Of a stretch of DNA of 64,000 nt, positions 34,716 to 43,760 are shown piece by piece. The translations under genes were made by a program, and so were the position numbers. The stretch is from Pseudoalteromonas sp. T1lg75 (lineage in GTDB: Bacteria; Pseudomonadota; Gammaproteobacteria; Enterobacterales; Alteromonadaceae): assembly GCF_002964705.1 (NCBI RefSeq), contig NZ_PQCD01000006.1:1-64000 (forward strand). The letters are read 5' to 3'. The notes below the pieces were generated by a model. It saw nothing but the letters and a program-made list of their open reading frames with translations. It did not search any database and had not been told where the DNA came from. How positions within the stretch are numbered: the first letter of the stretch is position 1; each line of letters starts with the position of its first letter.

Positions 34716-35356
34716 TTTTGTACGTTAGGTACGATTTGGATTTCTACACGACGGTTTAGGGCGCGGCCATTGGCCGTGCTGTTGTCGGCGATAGGACGGC
34801 TTTCACCAAAACCTTGAGTGCTGATACGCGCCGGCAGGATTTGACTGTTCACCAGGTAATTTTTCACGCTTAGCGCACGCTGCTCAGACAGGTTCTGGTT
34901 GTATGCGCTGGCGCCCGTGCTGTCGGTGTGACCCTGTACACTCAGGTAAGTTTTCTCGTACTTGTTCATCACGCTGGCGATGGCATTCAAGGTGTCGTGA
35001 AAACCGCTTGAGATGTACGACTGCTCGGTGGCAAAGGTAATGTTTGAAGGCATAACCAGGCGAATGTTGTCGCCCTCACGTACTACTTCAACACCTGAAC
35101 CGGCAAGCTCATCACGAAAAGCCTGCTCTTGGTTATCCATGTAGTTACCTACCGCGGCACCCGCTAGCGCACCGATTGCGGCACCAATGAAGATACGCTT
35201 ATCGTCATGGTCGCCTGTGGCTTTACCTAATACCGCACCGACACCGGCACCGATCCCTGCCCCTTTTTGCGTATTGGTTGCCTGACAGCCCGTTAACAAC
35301 AACGCCACAGAAGTTAGCGCCACAACAGGAGTCAAAGTGTTTACTCGTTTAGCCAT
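34712..35356 (-). CDS. OmpA-family lipoprotein with glycine zipper (YiaD-like)
   Basis: A 214-residue outer-membrane lipoprotein: lipobox LLTGC (Cys24), glycine-zipper stretch (GAGIGAGVGAVLG and GAAIGALAGAAVG, about 33-72) and a C-terminal OmpA domain (about 95-210) with GHTDSTGASAYNQNLSEQRA, the peptidoglycan-binding motif. It resembles E. coli YiaD. It probably links the outer membrane to peptidoglycan. It is a single-gene unit. Confidence 0.9.
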   Translation of the reverse strand: MAKRVNTLTPVVALTSVALLLTGCQATNTQKGAGIGAGVGAVLGKATGDHDDKRIFIGAAIGALAGAAVGNYMDNQEQAFRDELAGSGVEVVREGDNIRLVMPSNITFATEQSYISSGFHDTLNAIASVMNKYEKTYLSVQGHTDSTGASAYNQNLSEQRALSVKNYLVNSQILPARISTQGFGESRPIADNSTANGRALNRRVEIQIVPNVQN

Positions 35357-35464
35357 GATTTATTTTCCTATATTAATCCTATTCCGTGATGGTAACAGAT
35401 TTGCATGAACTGACGGTTAAAATGGTGCCAGCAAAAAGCACTTATTGCACTAATTTCAATGATT

Positions 35465-36241
35465 TTATTGCTCTGAGTGACCTTGGATGGGCGGCAGTGC
35501 ATAAGGCTTAACCAACTCCGTGAGCCGACCTTGTTCAGCCATAGAACGATAAAGGGAAGTTATTTGTTTCGCCCTGATGCTGCTGGCAAAGTCTCTGCTG
35601 TAGGCCATATGCCCAAAAATAGAGTCTTGAAAGTGATAGGGCTGCTTGATCAGTTGGTGCACGGGCTGCTGCAAGATACTCATGGCGTGATCGGCGGTCT
35701 CTTCAACACCGATAAATAAATCCACCCGCTTCTTCAACAACATTTGCACCGCCACCTGCTCCGAGGTCACCGGTACCTTGATGATGTCCGAATCTTTGTC
35801 GAAACGGGCAAAGTGCGCCGCCCCGCGCATCACGGCGATGCGTTTGCCATGGAGATCTTCGTAGTCGGTGATGTCGAGATCACTGGCGCGCAACGAGTAA
35901 AAGCGAAAGGACGAGTGCAGTGCCATGTAGGCGGGCGTGACAAAGGTCAACCCTTGCTCGCGCTGTTTGGTGCGAATAAGGCCGCCCATGATATCGACCT
36001 CATTTTGCTCCAGCATATGCACACAGCGTGAAAAGGGACAAGGGACCACCCGCACTTCAAGCCCAAGCTCAGCGGCGATAGGAGCCAGGATATCAAGCAG
36101 CAGACCGCGAGGCTCCGGGCCATCGGTGTCACTGTATGGGGGAGCATGATCTATGGCGACGGTGATGGTGCTCACTTGCGCACCGGCCATGGGGGTAGAA
36201 AGTAATAATATTAATGGCACCCAGAACCATGCGCGCATCAT
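35465..36241 (-). CDS. Periplasmic solute-binding protein, family 3 type
   Basis: A 258-residue secreted protein with a signal peptide (FWVPLILLLSTPMAGA, cut near 21) and a type-2 periplasmic binding fold: ITVAIDHAPPYSDTDGPEPRGLLLDIL at the start and RIAVMRGAAHF in the hinge. No membrane or ATPase gene is linked, so it may feed a remote transporter or a sensor; many Alteromonadales have such orphans. The cysteines CPFSRCVHM may form a disulfide. Substrate unknown. Confidence 0.8.
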   Translation of the reverse strand: MMRAWFWVPLILLLSTPMAGAQVSTITVAIDHAPPYSDTDGPEPRGLLLDILAPIAAELGLEVRVVPCPFSRCVHMLEQNEVDIMGGLIRTKQREQGLTFVTPAYMALHSSFRFYSLRASDLDITDYEDLHGKRIAVMRGAAHFARFDKDSDIIKVPVTSEQVAVQMLLKKRVDLFIGVEETADHAMSILQQPVHQLIKQPYHFQDSIFGHMAYSRDFASSIRAKQITSLYRSMAEQGRLTELVKPYALPPIQGHSEQ

Positions 36242-36323
36242 AACAACCTCAATGCTGTTGCAACCAAGTAGAACACCTCTATAGTGTCACATAATCTACA
36301 TAAGCTCTAAATATAATGAAACA

Positions 36324-37478
36324 ATGAAATTGTTATCCATCTTTTATCAGTTCCTCTTGCTAGGCTGCACCAGCTTCGGCGGCCCTGCGGCACACCTGGG
36401 CTACTTCCAACGTCACTTTGTGGAAAATAAAAAGTGGCTGACGCAACAGCAGTATGGGCATTTTATTTCCCTGAGCCAATTACTGCCCGGACCGGGCAGC
36501 TCGCAGGTGGGCTTTGCCATCGGCGTTGAACGTGCCGGATTAGCCGGGGGTATTGCCGCCTTTATCGGTTTTACCCTGCCCTCCATGTTGATCATGGTGC
36601 TCCTGGCACTGGGAGCACAACAATTACCCTGGGCCACCGGAGGCCTTATCACCGGGCTGAAACTGTTCGCCGTGGTGATCGTCGCCGATGCGGTATTTAC
36701 CATGAGCAAGAGCTTCTGCCGCACCTGGCATACGCGAGCGCTGGCGTTACTCAGCGCCGGTGCCTTGATTCTGTTACCCAGCCTCTATACCCAACTGCTG
36801 ATCTTAGTGCTGGCGGCAAGCTGGGGAGCGTGGCGGTTACAACCCTTTAGCGCCGACGCAAATGCCCAGGCACCAAAACAAGCGGGCGGCCTGAGCAAAC
36901 TACCGCTGCTGCTTTTTGCCCTGCTGTTTGTCGTGAGTTTCGCCGCCACAGGTGGACTGTGGCAGTTAAGCGCCCAGTTTTATCAAGCCGGATCCCTGGT
37001 ATTTGGCGGCGGCCATGTGGTCCTGCCCCTACTCGATACCATTTTGACCGATGTCGATGCCGATAGCTTTTTAACCGGTTATGCTGCGGCACAGGCCATT
37101 CCTGGCCCCATGTTTACCTTTGCGACTTATCTCGGTGCGGTCCTGACGCCATCCACTCCCTTATTAGGTGCCTTGATAGCCACACTGGCCATTTTTCTCC
37201 CGGGCTTTTTGTTGGTGCTGGGCTGTGCCCGCCATTGGCAAGCGCTGATGAGCAACCCAGTGCTGGCCGGCGTTAGCACCGCGATCAATGCGACCGTGGT
37301 CGGTTTTATCCTAGCGGCACTCTATAACCCCATTATTCCCGCCGGTGTAACCCAGTGGTGGTATATCGCCTTTGTTGCCTTGGGATGGTGGCTGCTACAA
37401 CGCTTTAAGCCGCCGGTGCTGATGCTTATCGCCGCGTTTGCGGCATTGGGGCTGCTGTTAGAACAATTGCCGCACTGA
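36324..37478 (+). CDS. chrA: Chromate transporter, single-chain CHR family
   Basis: A 384-residue membrane protein with two homologous CHR halves. The first has LLGCTSFGGPAAHLGYFQRHF and LSQLLPGPGSSQVGFAIG; the second has SLVFGGGHVVLPLLDTI and AAQAIPGPMFTFATYLGAVL. About ten membrane segments are visible. Family members export chromate; many chromosomal ones have unproven substrates. It stands alone, between a divergent solute-binding gene and a terminator. Confidence 0.9.
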   Translation: MKLLSIFYQFLLLGCTSFGGPAAHLGYFQRHFVENKKWLTQQQYGHFISLSQLLPGPGSSQVGFAIGVERAGLAGGIAAFIGFTLPSMLIMVLLALGAQQLPWATGGLITGLKLFAVVIVADAVFTMSKSFCRTWHTRALALLSAGALILLPSLYTQLLILVLAASWGAWRLQPFSADANAQAPKQAGGLSKLPLLLFALLFVVSFAATGGLWQLSAQFYQAGSLVFGGGHVVLPLLDTILTDVDADSFLTGYAAAQAIPGPMFTFATYLGAVLTPSTPLLGALIATLAIFLPGFLLVLGCARHWQALMSNPVLAGVSTAINATVVGFILAALYNPIIPAGVTQWWYIAFVALGWWLLQRFKPPVLMLIAAFAALGLLLEQLPH

Positions 37479-37503
37479 TGAGGCTGAGTTTTTGAAATGC
37501 GCA

Positions 37504-37535
37504 ACTAAAAAGCCCGGCGAGCCGGGCTTTTTAGT
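37504..37535. terminator. Bidirectional terminator between chrA and the MscS gene
   Basis: ACTAAAAAGCCCGG pairs perfectly with CCGGGCTTTTTAGT around a 4-base CGAG loop. A/T runs lie on both sides, so it serves both convergent genes. Confidence 0.92.
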
Positions 37536-37555
37536 TTAATGCTTAAGACAATCGC

Positions 37556-38749
37556 TTAGCTGGAGCCATTCATTTGCCCGCTCACACTCTGATAAGGCTT
37601 GAGTGCGAAGATGGGCAATACCGCCAACAGGTGGTCCATAATTTCCGCCTGAATATGCTCATAGGAAATCCACCGTTTGTCGGCACTAAAACAATAAAAT
37701 TCAATGGGCAGACCATGATTCAGGGGCTGTAATTCACGCACCATCAGGGTGAGGTCCTTATTGATACGGTCGTGCTGTTTCAAATAGCCCTCGGCATAGC
37801 GGCGGAATAGTCCCAGGTTAGTGACCTTATCGGGCAAGGACGAGGTATTGATATAGTCGGGCAATTGCAATGTGTCGTTGATGCTTTGCTGCAGCTCCTC
37901 ATCGGCAATGCGGATGCTGTTCATATCAATGTTTAACGAGCGCTTGATACGACGACCACCGGACTCCTGCATGCCGCGCCAGTTTTTAAACGAGCCGGAG
38001 ACCAAAGTGTAGGTGGGTAAGGTGGTGATGGTGTTATCCCAGTTGCGCACCTTCACGGTATTCAAACCCAGGTCGATCACCTCGCCATCGGCGCCATAAC
38101 TGTCTACCTGAATCCAGTCACCATAGGTGACCAAGCGGTTGGCCGCTATCTGGATGCTGGCCACAAAGCCCAAGATGGTGTCCTTAAACACCAACATGGT
38201 TACCGCGGCAATGGCACCGAAGCCGGAAATAATATAGGTAGGCGAGCGCTCCAGCAGCAGGGCAAAAATTAAAATGGCACAGATGATAAAGGTGATCAGC
38301 TTCACCAGCTGGATTAGACCCTGAATCGGTACCTCGCGAGAGAATTCGAATTGGTTGTAAATAGCGCCGCCAATACTCACCAGGCTGCTGACAATAAAGC
38401 CACCGTAAACAATCAGCAGAATCTTCACGCAGCTGTGCACTATGTCCAGGTAAAGCTCGGGGATTTGAACCACGGTTTGAAAGGAAGCCAAAAAGGCGAC
38501 ACAGCAAATAAATCCGGCCAAACGACGGTTCAATTTAATCAATAGCGGCTTCAAGGCCGAGGTGCGCTGTGGCGCTATGCGCATCATCACGCTTTGCAGC
38601 GCCGGCAGCATTAAACTACTGAGAAAGAAGTACAACAGGATAATGGCCAACAGACCAATCCCCGCCGCTGAAATCGTACTTAATAGCTCCGCGCGCTCGG
38701 TGTCGGCGAATAAGGGCTTAAGCAATTTTTGTAAATGACTTTGGGTCAT
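37556..38749 (-). CDS. MscS-type mechanosensitive channel, YbdG-like
   Basis: A 397-residue small-conductance-type channel with about five membrane helices (about 25-190) and the MscS pore/beta domain (GFGAIAAVTMLVFKDTILGFVASIQIAANRLVTYGDWIQV, then GLNTVKVRNWDNTITTLPTY). The long cytoplasmic part and the ARNPAD-free end resemble the YbdG (MscM) group. It would release solutes on osmotic downshock. It leads into the two acyltransferase genes upstream (gaps of 19 and 2 bases), so the three may be co-transcribed. Confidence 0.88.
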   Translation of the reverse strand: MTQSHLQKLLKPLFADTERAELLSTISAAGIGLLAIILLYFFLSSLMLPALQSVMMRIAPQRTSALKPLLIKLNRRLAGFICCVAFLASFQTVVQIPELYLDIVHSCVKILLIVYGGFIVSSLVSIGGAIYNQFEFSREVPIQGLIQLVKLITFIICAILIFALLLERSPTYIISGFGAIAAVTMLVFKDTILGFVASIQIAANRLVTYGDWIQVDSYGADGEVIDLGLNTVKVRNWDNTITTLPTYTLVSGSFKNWRGMQESGGRRIKRSLNIDMNSIRIADEELQQSINDTLQLPDYINTSSLPDKVTNLGLFRRYAEGYLKQHDRINKDLTLMVRELQPLNHGLPIEFYCFSADKRWISYEHIQAEIMDHLLAVLPIFALKPYQSVSGQMNGSS

Positions 38750-38768
38750 ACCTGAGTTACACCTTAGG

Positions 38769-39692
38769 CTATACCTTTCCTGCGTTATCGACTACTTTGG
38801 CGCAGTCGGCCGTGGCTATGGGTGCTTGTTGCTGGGCGATAAGCGCATCCTTGGCCTGCCAAATCTCGTTTAATTGTTGTTGGAACCCCACGCGAAACGC
38901 CTTGTCTTGCTGATAGTCACCGATCAGCTGAGGAGCTATGTCGCGCACATTGACCAATAAATCTATCTGCGTCAGACGCCCCAGCATAAAATCACGACAG
39001 ATATGGGTTCCCTGTGATTGATAGCATAGTGTGGCATCCAGCAAGCCGTCAAACTGCTCCCCTAAAACCTGCAAGGCAAAGGCGATACCGCCGGCCTTGG
39101 GTTTTAGCAAATACTCAAACGGACTAAGTTGGCGCTGCTTCTTACCCGGGGTAAAGCGTGAGCCCTCAACAAAATTAACGATACAGGACGGGTATTGCTT
39201 GAAATTATGACAACTGCGCTTGGTGCGCTCCACATCCATGCCTTTTAACTTGGGGTTCTTGGCGATCTGCTCCTTGCTGGCCCGTTTCATAAAGGGCATG
39301 CCCATGGCCCAGGCACCGCTGCCGATAAAAGGCACGTATTTTAGTTCGTCCTTAAGGAAAAACTTCGGCGCCGGCAGCTCGGTCACGGCGCTGAGCACAA
39401 CAATATCGAGCCAGCTCAGATGATTGGCAATAAGCAGATACCAGGCCTTGGGGTCGACCTCACCATCGAAGCGCACACTAAAGCGCTCGCAGCCCAGTTG
39501 CAACGCCAGACGATTGCCTAGGCGCCAACCTGTGTAAGCCCAATGCAACACCACAGTGGTGGCATAAAACGGCAGGATAAATTTAATCAGCCCCAGGACT
39601 GAGACGATCACTCCCCAAACCAAGGTATTGAGCAACAATAAACAGGTGGCCAGACTCCCTACTAACCATTTGGGTAATAATCGTTTCAGCAT
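38769..39692 (-). CDS. Lysophospholipid acyltransferase, YihG-like (copy 2)
   Basis: A 307-residue membrane acyltransferase of the PlsC superfamily. The catalytic HX4D is NHLSWLD (about 92-98), and NFVEGSRFT is the second conserved box. Two hydrophobic helices at the N-terminus anchor it. It resembles E. coli YihG, which acylates lysophospholipids. It shares length and blocks (FMKRASKEQIAKNPKLKG) with the gene 2 bases upstream, so the pair arose by duplication. Confidence 0.9.
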   Translation of the reverse strand: MLKRLLPKWLVGSLATCLLLLNTLVWGVIVSVLGLIKFILPFYATTVVLHWAYTGWRLGNRLALQLGCERFSVRFDGEVDPKAWYLLIANHLSWLDIVVLSAVTELPAPKFFLKDELKYVPFIGSGAWAMGMPFMKRASKEQIAKNPKLKGMDVERTKRSCHNFKQYPSCIVNFVEGSRFTPGKKQRQLSPFEYLLKPKAGGIAFALQVLGEQFDGLLDATLCYQSQGTHICRDFMLGRLTQIDLLVNVRDIAPQLIGDYQQDKAFRVGFQQQLNEIWQAKDALIAQQQAPIATADCAKVVDNAGKV

Positions 39693-39694
39693 AA

Positions 39695-40618
39695 TTAGTT
39701 CCTATTCTGCTGCACTAACTGCTTCAGGGTCGAGTCTTTTTCTTGCCAGATGGCGTTAAGATGTTGCTGAAACTCTACGCGAAATGCACTGTCGTTGCTA
39801 TAGTCACCGATCAGTTGCGTGTCCAGCGGGCGCACCTCAACATGCACCACCACCTCTTTCACCTTACCCCCGGCAAAATCCATAAAGGTAGGGATACCGC
39901 CCGGGTAATGAATGGTGACATTCACTATTTTACTGATCTGCTCACCCATGGCCTGCAACACAAAAGCGATACCACCAGCCTTGGGCTTAAGCAAATGATT
40001 GAATGGGCTGTTTTGGCGCTGATGCTTGGCGTCTGTGTAGCGAGTCCCCTCAACAAAGTTGACGATGGACACCGGCATTTCCTTAAACTTTTCACAGGCC
40101 TTGCGTGTGGTTTCTATGTCTTTGCCACGCAATTTAGGGTTTTTCTTCAACTGCGACTTGCTGGTTCGTTTCATAAAGGGAAAATCCAGCGCCCACCAAG
40201 CCAGGCCCAAAAATGGCACATACAGCAGTTCTTTTTTCAAAAAGAAGTTCAAAAATGGGATTCGGCCCCGAAAAATGCGCTGCATGACCAGGATATCGAC
40301 CCAGCTTTGGTGATTGGCAACCAACAGGTACCAGTCTTTTTTGCGTAACTGTTCTAGGCCGGTCACCGTCAGTTTATAGGGAGTGATCAGTTTTTGGTTT
40401 ATGGAATTACAGGCAACCCAGAAGCTGGCCAGGGTTTTCGCTAAGGCACTCATGGCCTTTTGCCAGGGCTTAATGGGGATCAGTTTTAGCACACCACACA
40501 GAACTATGGGGAGAAACCAAAATAAGGTGTTCAGGGTATATAAGCCAATACTCAAAATTTGCCGAACTAAAGCAACCACTGCACGCAAAACAACTTTCCT
40601 ATTGGGTATAAAAAACAA
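39695..40618 (-). CDS. Lysophospholipid acyltransferase, YihG-like (copy 1)
   Basis: A 307-residue homologue of the next gene, with NHQSWVD as the HX4D site, NFVEGTRYT as the second box and two N-terminal membrane helices. The start at 40618 (ATG) is preceded by AAAACAAG-type sequence with no strong ribosome site. Sequence identity with the second copy is clear over FMKRTSKSQLKKNPKLRGKD but not total, so both are likely functional with different preferences. Confidence 0.9.
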   Translation of the reverse strand: MFFIPNRKVVLRAVVALVRQILSIGLYTLNTLFWFLPIVLCGVLKLIPIKPWQKAMSALAKTLASFWVACNSINQKLITPYKLTVTGLEQLRKKDWYLLVANHQSWVDILVMQRIFRGRIPFLNFFLKKELLYVPFLGLAWWALDFPFMKRTSKSQLKKNPKLRGKDIETTRKACEKFKEMPVSIVNFVEGTRYTDAKHQRQNSPFNHLLKPKAGGIAFVLQAMGEQISKIVNVTIHYPGGIPTFMDFAGGKVKEVVVHVEVRPLDTQLIGDYSNDSAFRVEFQQHLNAIWQEKDSTLKQLVQQNRN

Positions 40619-40686
40619 GCGCTAATGATAGCGCTTTTTGTCTTTAACGGAAAAGGGTTCTGTTGCCTCTTGGCAACAAACCCGGG

Positions 40687-42591
40687 CTAGTCTTCAAAGT
40701 AGGTATAGCCGCTTAATCCATGATTAAGCTCATCCAGATAGCTTTGCTTGAGCTCTGCATCGATAGCCAATGCGCTCACTCGCTGCTGATAACGCGCCGC
40801 CAAGGCCTTACTATCGTAATGGACGAATTTTAATACGTCCTGAACGCTGTCACCCTTGATTTCATTGGTCAGGCGGTACTCATCACCGTGCAATTCCACA
40901 TGCACAGAGTCGGTGTCACCAAAGAGGTTATGCAGGTCACCGAGGATCTCCTGATAAGCGCCAACCATAAACATGGCAATATGGTATTGCTGTCCAAACT
41001 CGTAGCGCGGAATGGGCAGGCTGGCCTCAATGCCGGCACCGTCGACATACTCACGAATTTGTCCGTCCGAATCACAGGTAATATCCTGAATAATCACGCG
41101 CTGCTCCAGCGGCTGGTCTAAATGTTCGATAGGCAGCACGGGGAACAACTGACCGATACCCCACACATCCGGTAGCGACTGGAACAATGAGAAGTTTACA
41201 AACAGCTTGTCTGCCAGCTTTTCGTTCAGCTCGTCGATCACCTCACGATGGGCACGGGCCGACTCGCTCAAACAAGCACGCACCTTATGCAGGGTACGGA
41301 AATACAACTGCTCTACCAGTGCCCACTGCTCTATGCCCAGCATGCCGTGAACATATTGGGCATGAGCCTCGCTGAACAGATGCATGGCATCGTGGTAGCT
41401 CTCAATGGCCATTCTGGCATTGACCCCGGCGCAGGTTTGCTGCATTTCCAATACCACCTTGGGCAGCTCTGCATCGGCGGCGATCGTCACCTCGTTATTG
41501 GGCGCTTTTTCCACGTCCACCACATCGGTGATCAATACCGCATGGTGCGCCGTTAAAGCCCGGCCCGATTCGGTAATAATGGCCGGATGGGCCAGCCCAT
41601 TGGCATCACTCACTTCGGCAAAGGCGGCCACCACGTTTTTGGCATACTCTTCAACCGTGTAGTTCATCGAACAACTGCTGCGCGAGCCCGAACCTTCATA
41701 GTCGACGCCTAAGCCGCCGCCCACATCTACGGTTTTCAATGGCACACCCATTTGGCACAGCTGCGCATAGTGGCGGGCACATTCGGTTAGCGCCCGTTGG
41801 ATATCGCGAATATTGGCGATTTGCGAACCGATATGAAAATGCACCAGCTCCATTAAATGCAGCTTATTGTGTTGCTTTAAGGTGTCTACGGCCTGCAACA
41901 CCTGAGAGGCGGTCAAACCAAATTTACCACGTTCGCCACCGGTGTTTTGCCACTTGCCCTTACCCACGGAATTAAGGCGAATACGAATGCCGATTGGCGC
42001 TTCCAGGGCCATGGCGTCCATTTCTCTGATCAGTGCATCAAGTTCGGACAGCTTCTCGATGACAATATTGACCTTGTGACCGGTAGCCTGGCCGATCAAG
42101 GCCAGACGCATAAATTCGCTGTCTTTATAGCCATTACAGACTATGGTGATGTCCTTTTCGGCCAAACCGAGAATGGCCATCAACTCGGGCTTGGAGCCGG
42201 CCTCTAAGCCGACCTGGCCACTGTTGTGCGCCAACAACTTGGAGACAACCGAACGCTGCTGGTTTACTTTGATGGGGTACACACAGGTATAGTCACCCTG
42301 ATAGTCCTTGGCGGTCTTGGCCTGACTAAAGGCAGAAATCAAACGCGATGCACGATGCTGCAAGATATCGGTAAAACGCACCAATACGGGCAAGGTCAGG
42401 CCTTGCTCTTTAAAACGTTCGACTAAGGCATTTAACGCCAAACCGGGTTTGCTTTTATCACCATCGGGATAAGCAACCAGCTCGCCTTGCGCGTTAATAT
42501 CAAAGTAGCCATCGCTCCAATGACTGACGTTATAAACGGACTGAGCGACCTGATAACCCTCGGGTTGATCTGCCAGGGGACCCCTTTCCAT
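40687..42591 (-). CDS. speA: Biosynthetic arginine decarboxylase
   Basis: SpeA converts arginine to agmatine, the first step of one putrescine route. The 634-residue product has the PLP-binding YPIKVNQQR (Lys near residue 107), HFHIGSQIANIRD, and VDVGGGLGVDYEGS motifs of the fold III decarboxylases. Length is close to the E. coli enzyme. It is divergent from speE across 160 bases. speB and speD were not found in the window. Confidence 0.96.
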   Translation of the reverse strand: MERGPLADQPEGYQVAQSVYNVSHWSDGYFDINAQGELVAYPDGDKSKPGLALNALVERFKEQGLTLPVLVRFTDILQHRASRLISAFSQAKTAKDYQGDYTCVYPIKVNQQRSVVSKLLAHNSGQVGLEAGSKPELMAILGLAEKDITIVCNGYKDSEFMRLALIGQATGHKVNIVIEKLSELDALIREMDAMALEAPIGIRIRLNSVGKGKWQNTGGERGKFGLTASQVLQAVDTLKQHNKLHLMELVHFHIGSQIANIRDIQRALTECARHYAQLCQMGVPLKTVDVGGGLGVDYEGSGSRSSCSMNYTVEEYAKNVVAAFAEVSDANGLAHPAIITESGRALTAHHAVLITDVVDVEKAPNNEVTIAADAELPKVVLEMQQTCAGVNARMAIESYHDAMHLFSEAHAQYVHGMLGIEQWALVEQLYFRTLHKVRACLSESARAHREVIDELNEKLADKLFVNFSLFQSLPDVWGIGQLFPVLPIEHLDQPLEQRVIIQDITCDSDGQIREYVDGAGIEASLPIPRYEFGQQYHIAMFMVGAYQEILGDLHNLFGDTDSVHVELHGDEYRLTNEIKGDSVQDVLKFVHYDSKALAARYQQRVSALAIDAELKQSYLDELNHGLSGYTYFED

Positions 42592-42751
42592 ACTGTACTC
42601 TCAATATTGAACCAACAATTTGCCGCTAGTTTAATATCTCTTATTGCCACTAGCGAATAGAAAATCACATAAATGCAGCTAAAATTTGATTGAGCATTGC
42701 CCTGCGCACTGGCAAAATTGCGCTTCTCATTTATTGGTGATTATTTAACAC

Positions 42752-43615
42752 ATGACAAGTTTAGATAAAAACCACTGGTTTACCGAAATCAGTGACCGTG
42801 ATGGCAGTGCTTTTTCACTGCGCATCAACAAATTACTTGAAGAAAAACAGTCTCCCTTTCAGCATGTTGCCATGTATGAAACCACCGACTTTGGCAACCT
42901 GATGATCATTGACGGCTGCACCATGGTGAGTACTCGCGAGAATTTCTTTTACCATGAAATGATCGCCCACCCAGCGCTGTTCAGCCACCCGAATCCGAAA
43001 AACGTGGTGATCATCGGCGGCGGCGACTGCGGTACCCTGCGCGAAGTACTTAAGCACAACAGTGTAGAGTCGGTCACGCAAATCGATATCGATGAAGTGG
43101 TCACCGAGATGTCGCTGAAGTATTTCCCTGAACTGTGCAGCTCGAACCAGGACCCACGCGCCACCCTGTTATTTGATGACGGCATCAAGTACATGCGCGA
43201 AGCCGCGCCCGAGTCTATCGATGTGGTCATTGTTGACGGCACGGATCCGGTCGGCCCGGGTGAAGGCCTGTTCAACCACGCCTTCTACCAAAGCTGTTTG
43301 AAAGCCTTGCGCCCCGGCGGTGTGCTGGTACAGCAAAGCGAGAGCCCGCTGATGCATATGCCATTGCTGTTAGAAATGCGCGGTGCGATGAAGGAAGTCG
43401 GCTTTGGTGCCTTGCAGACCTTGCCATTCCCGCAGCCTATTTACCCGTCGGGTTTGTGGTCGGTAACCCTTGCTCGCAAAGGCATGGGTTTCGACGGCTT
43501 CCGCGCCTGTGATCCACAAGCACTACAAACCGAATACTACACCCCGGGTATCCATCAGGGCGCCCTAAGCGAGCCGCCATTTATGGCCAAAGCCTTCGCA
43601 GGCGAAGCGAAATAA
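42752..43615 (+). CDS. speE: Polyamine aminopropyltransferase (spermidine synthase)
   Basis: SpeE moves an aminopropyl group from decarboxylated SAM to putrescine. The 287-residue product has the cofactor motif VVIIGGGDCGTLREVLKH (Cys where many family members have Gly), QIDIDEVV and the active-site VDGTDPVGPGEGLF. It is divergent from speA, so agmatine-derived polyamines are probably made together. A strong terminator follows. Confidence 0.95.
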   Translation: MTSLDKNHWFTEISDRDGSAFSLRINKLLEEKQSPFQHVAMYETTDFGNLMIIDGCTMVSTRENFFYHEMIAHPALFSHPNPKNVVIIGGGDCGTLREVLKHNSVESVTQIDIDEVVTEMSLKYFPELCSSNQDPRATLLFDDGIKYMREAAPESIDVVIVDGTDPVGPGEGLFNHAFYQSCLKALRPGGVLVQQSESPLMHMPLLLEMRGAMKEVGFGALQTLPFPQPIYPSGLWSVTLARKGMGFDGFRACDPQALQTEYYTPGIHQGALSEPPFMAKAFAGEAK

Positions 43616-43618
43616 AAG

Positions 43619-43646
43619 AAAAAGGCGAGCTCGACTCGCCTTTTTT
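43619..43646 (+). terminator. Terminator after speE
   Basis: A 9-bp stem AAAGGCGAG/CTCGCCTTT with a 5-base loop followed by six T, placed just after the speE stop. Confidence 0.92.
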
Positions 43647-43760
43647 AATGTCATCCTAGGCGCCCGCCTTTGAATACGTATGCAACTTCTATGTGATCGC
43701 CCCCCGTTCACCTTACTCTAAGATTTCTCTTTAGGCGTTATGTATTACCAGGACAAGTCA

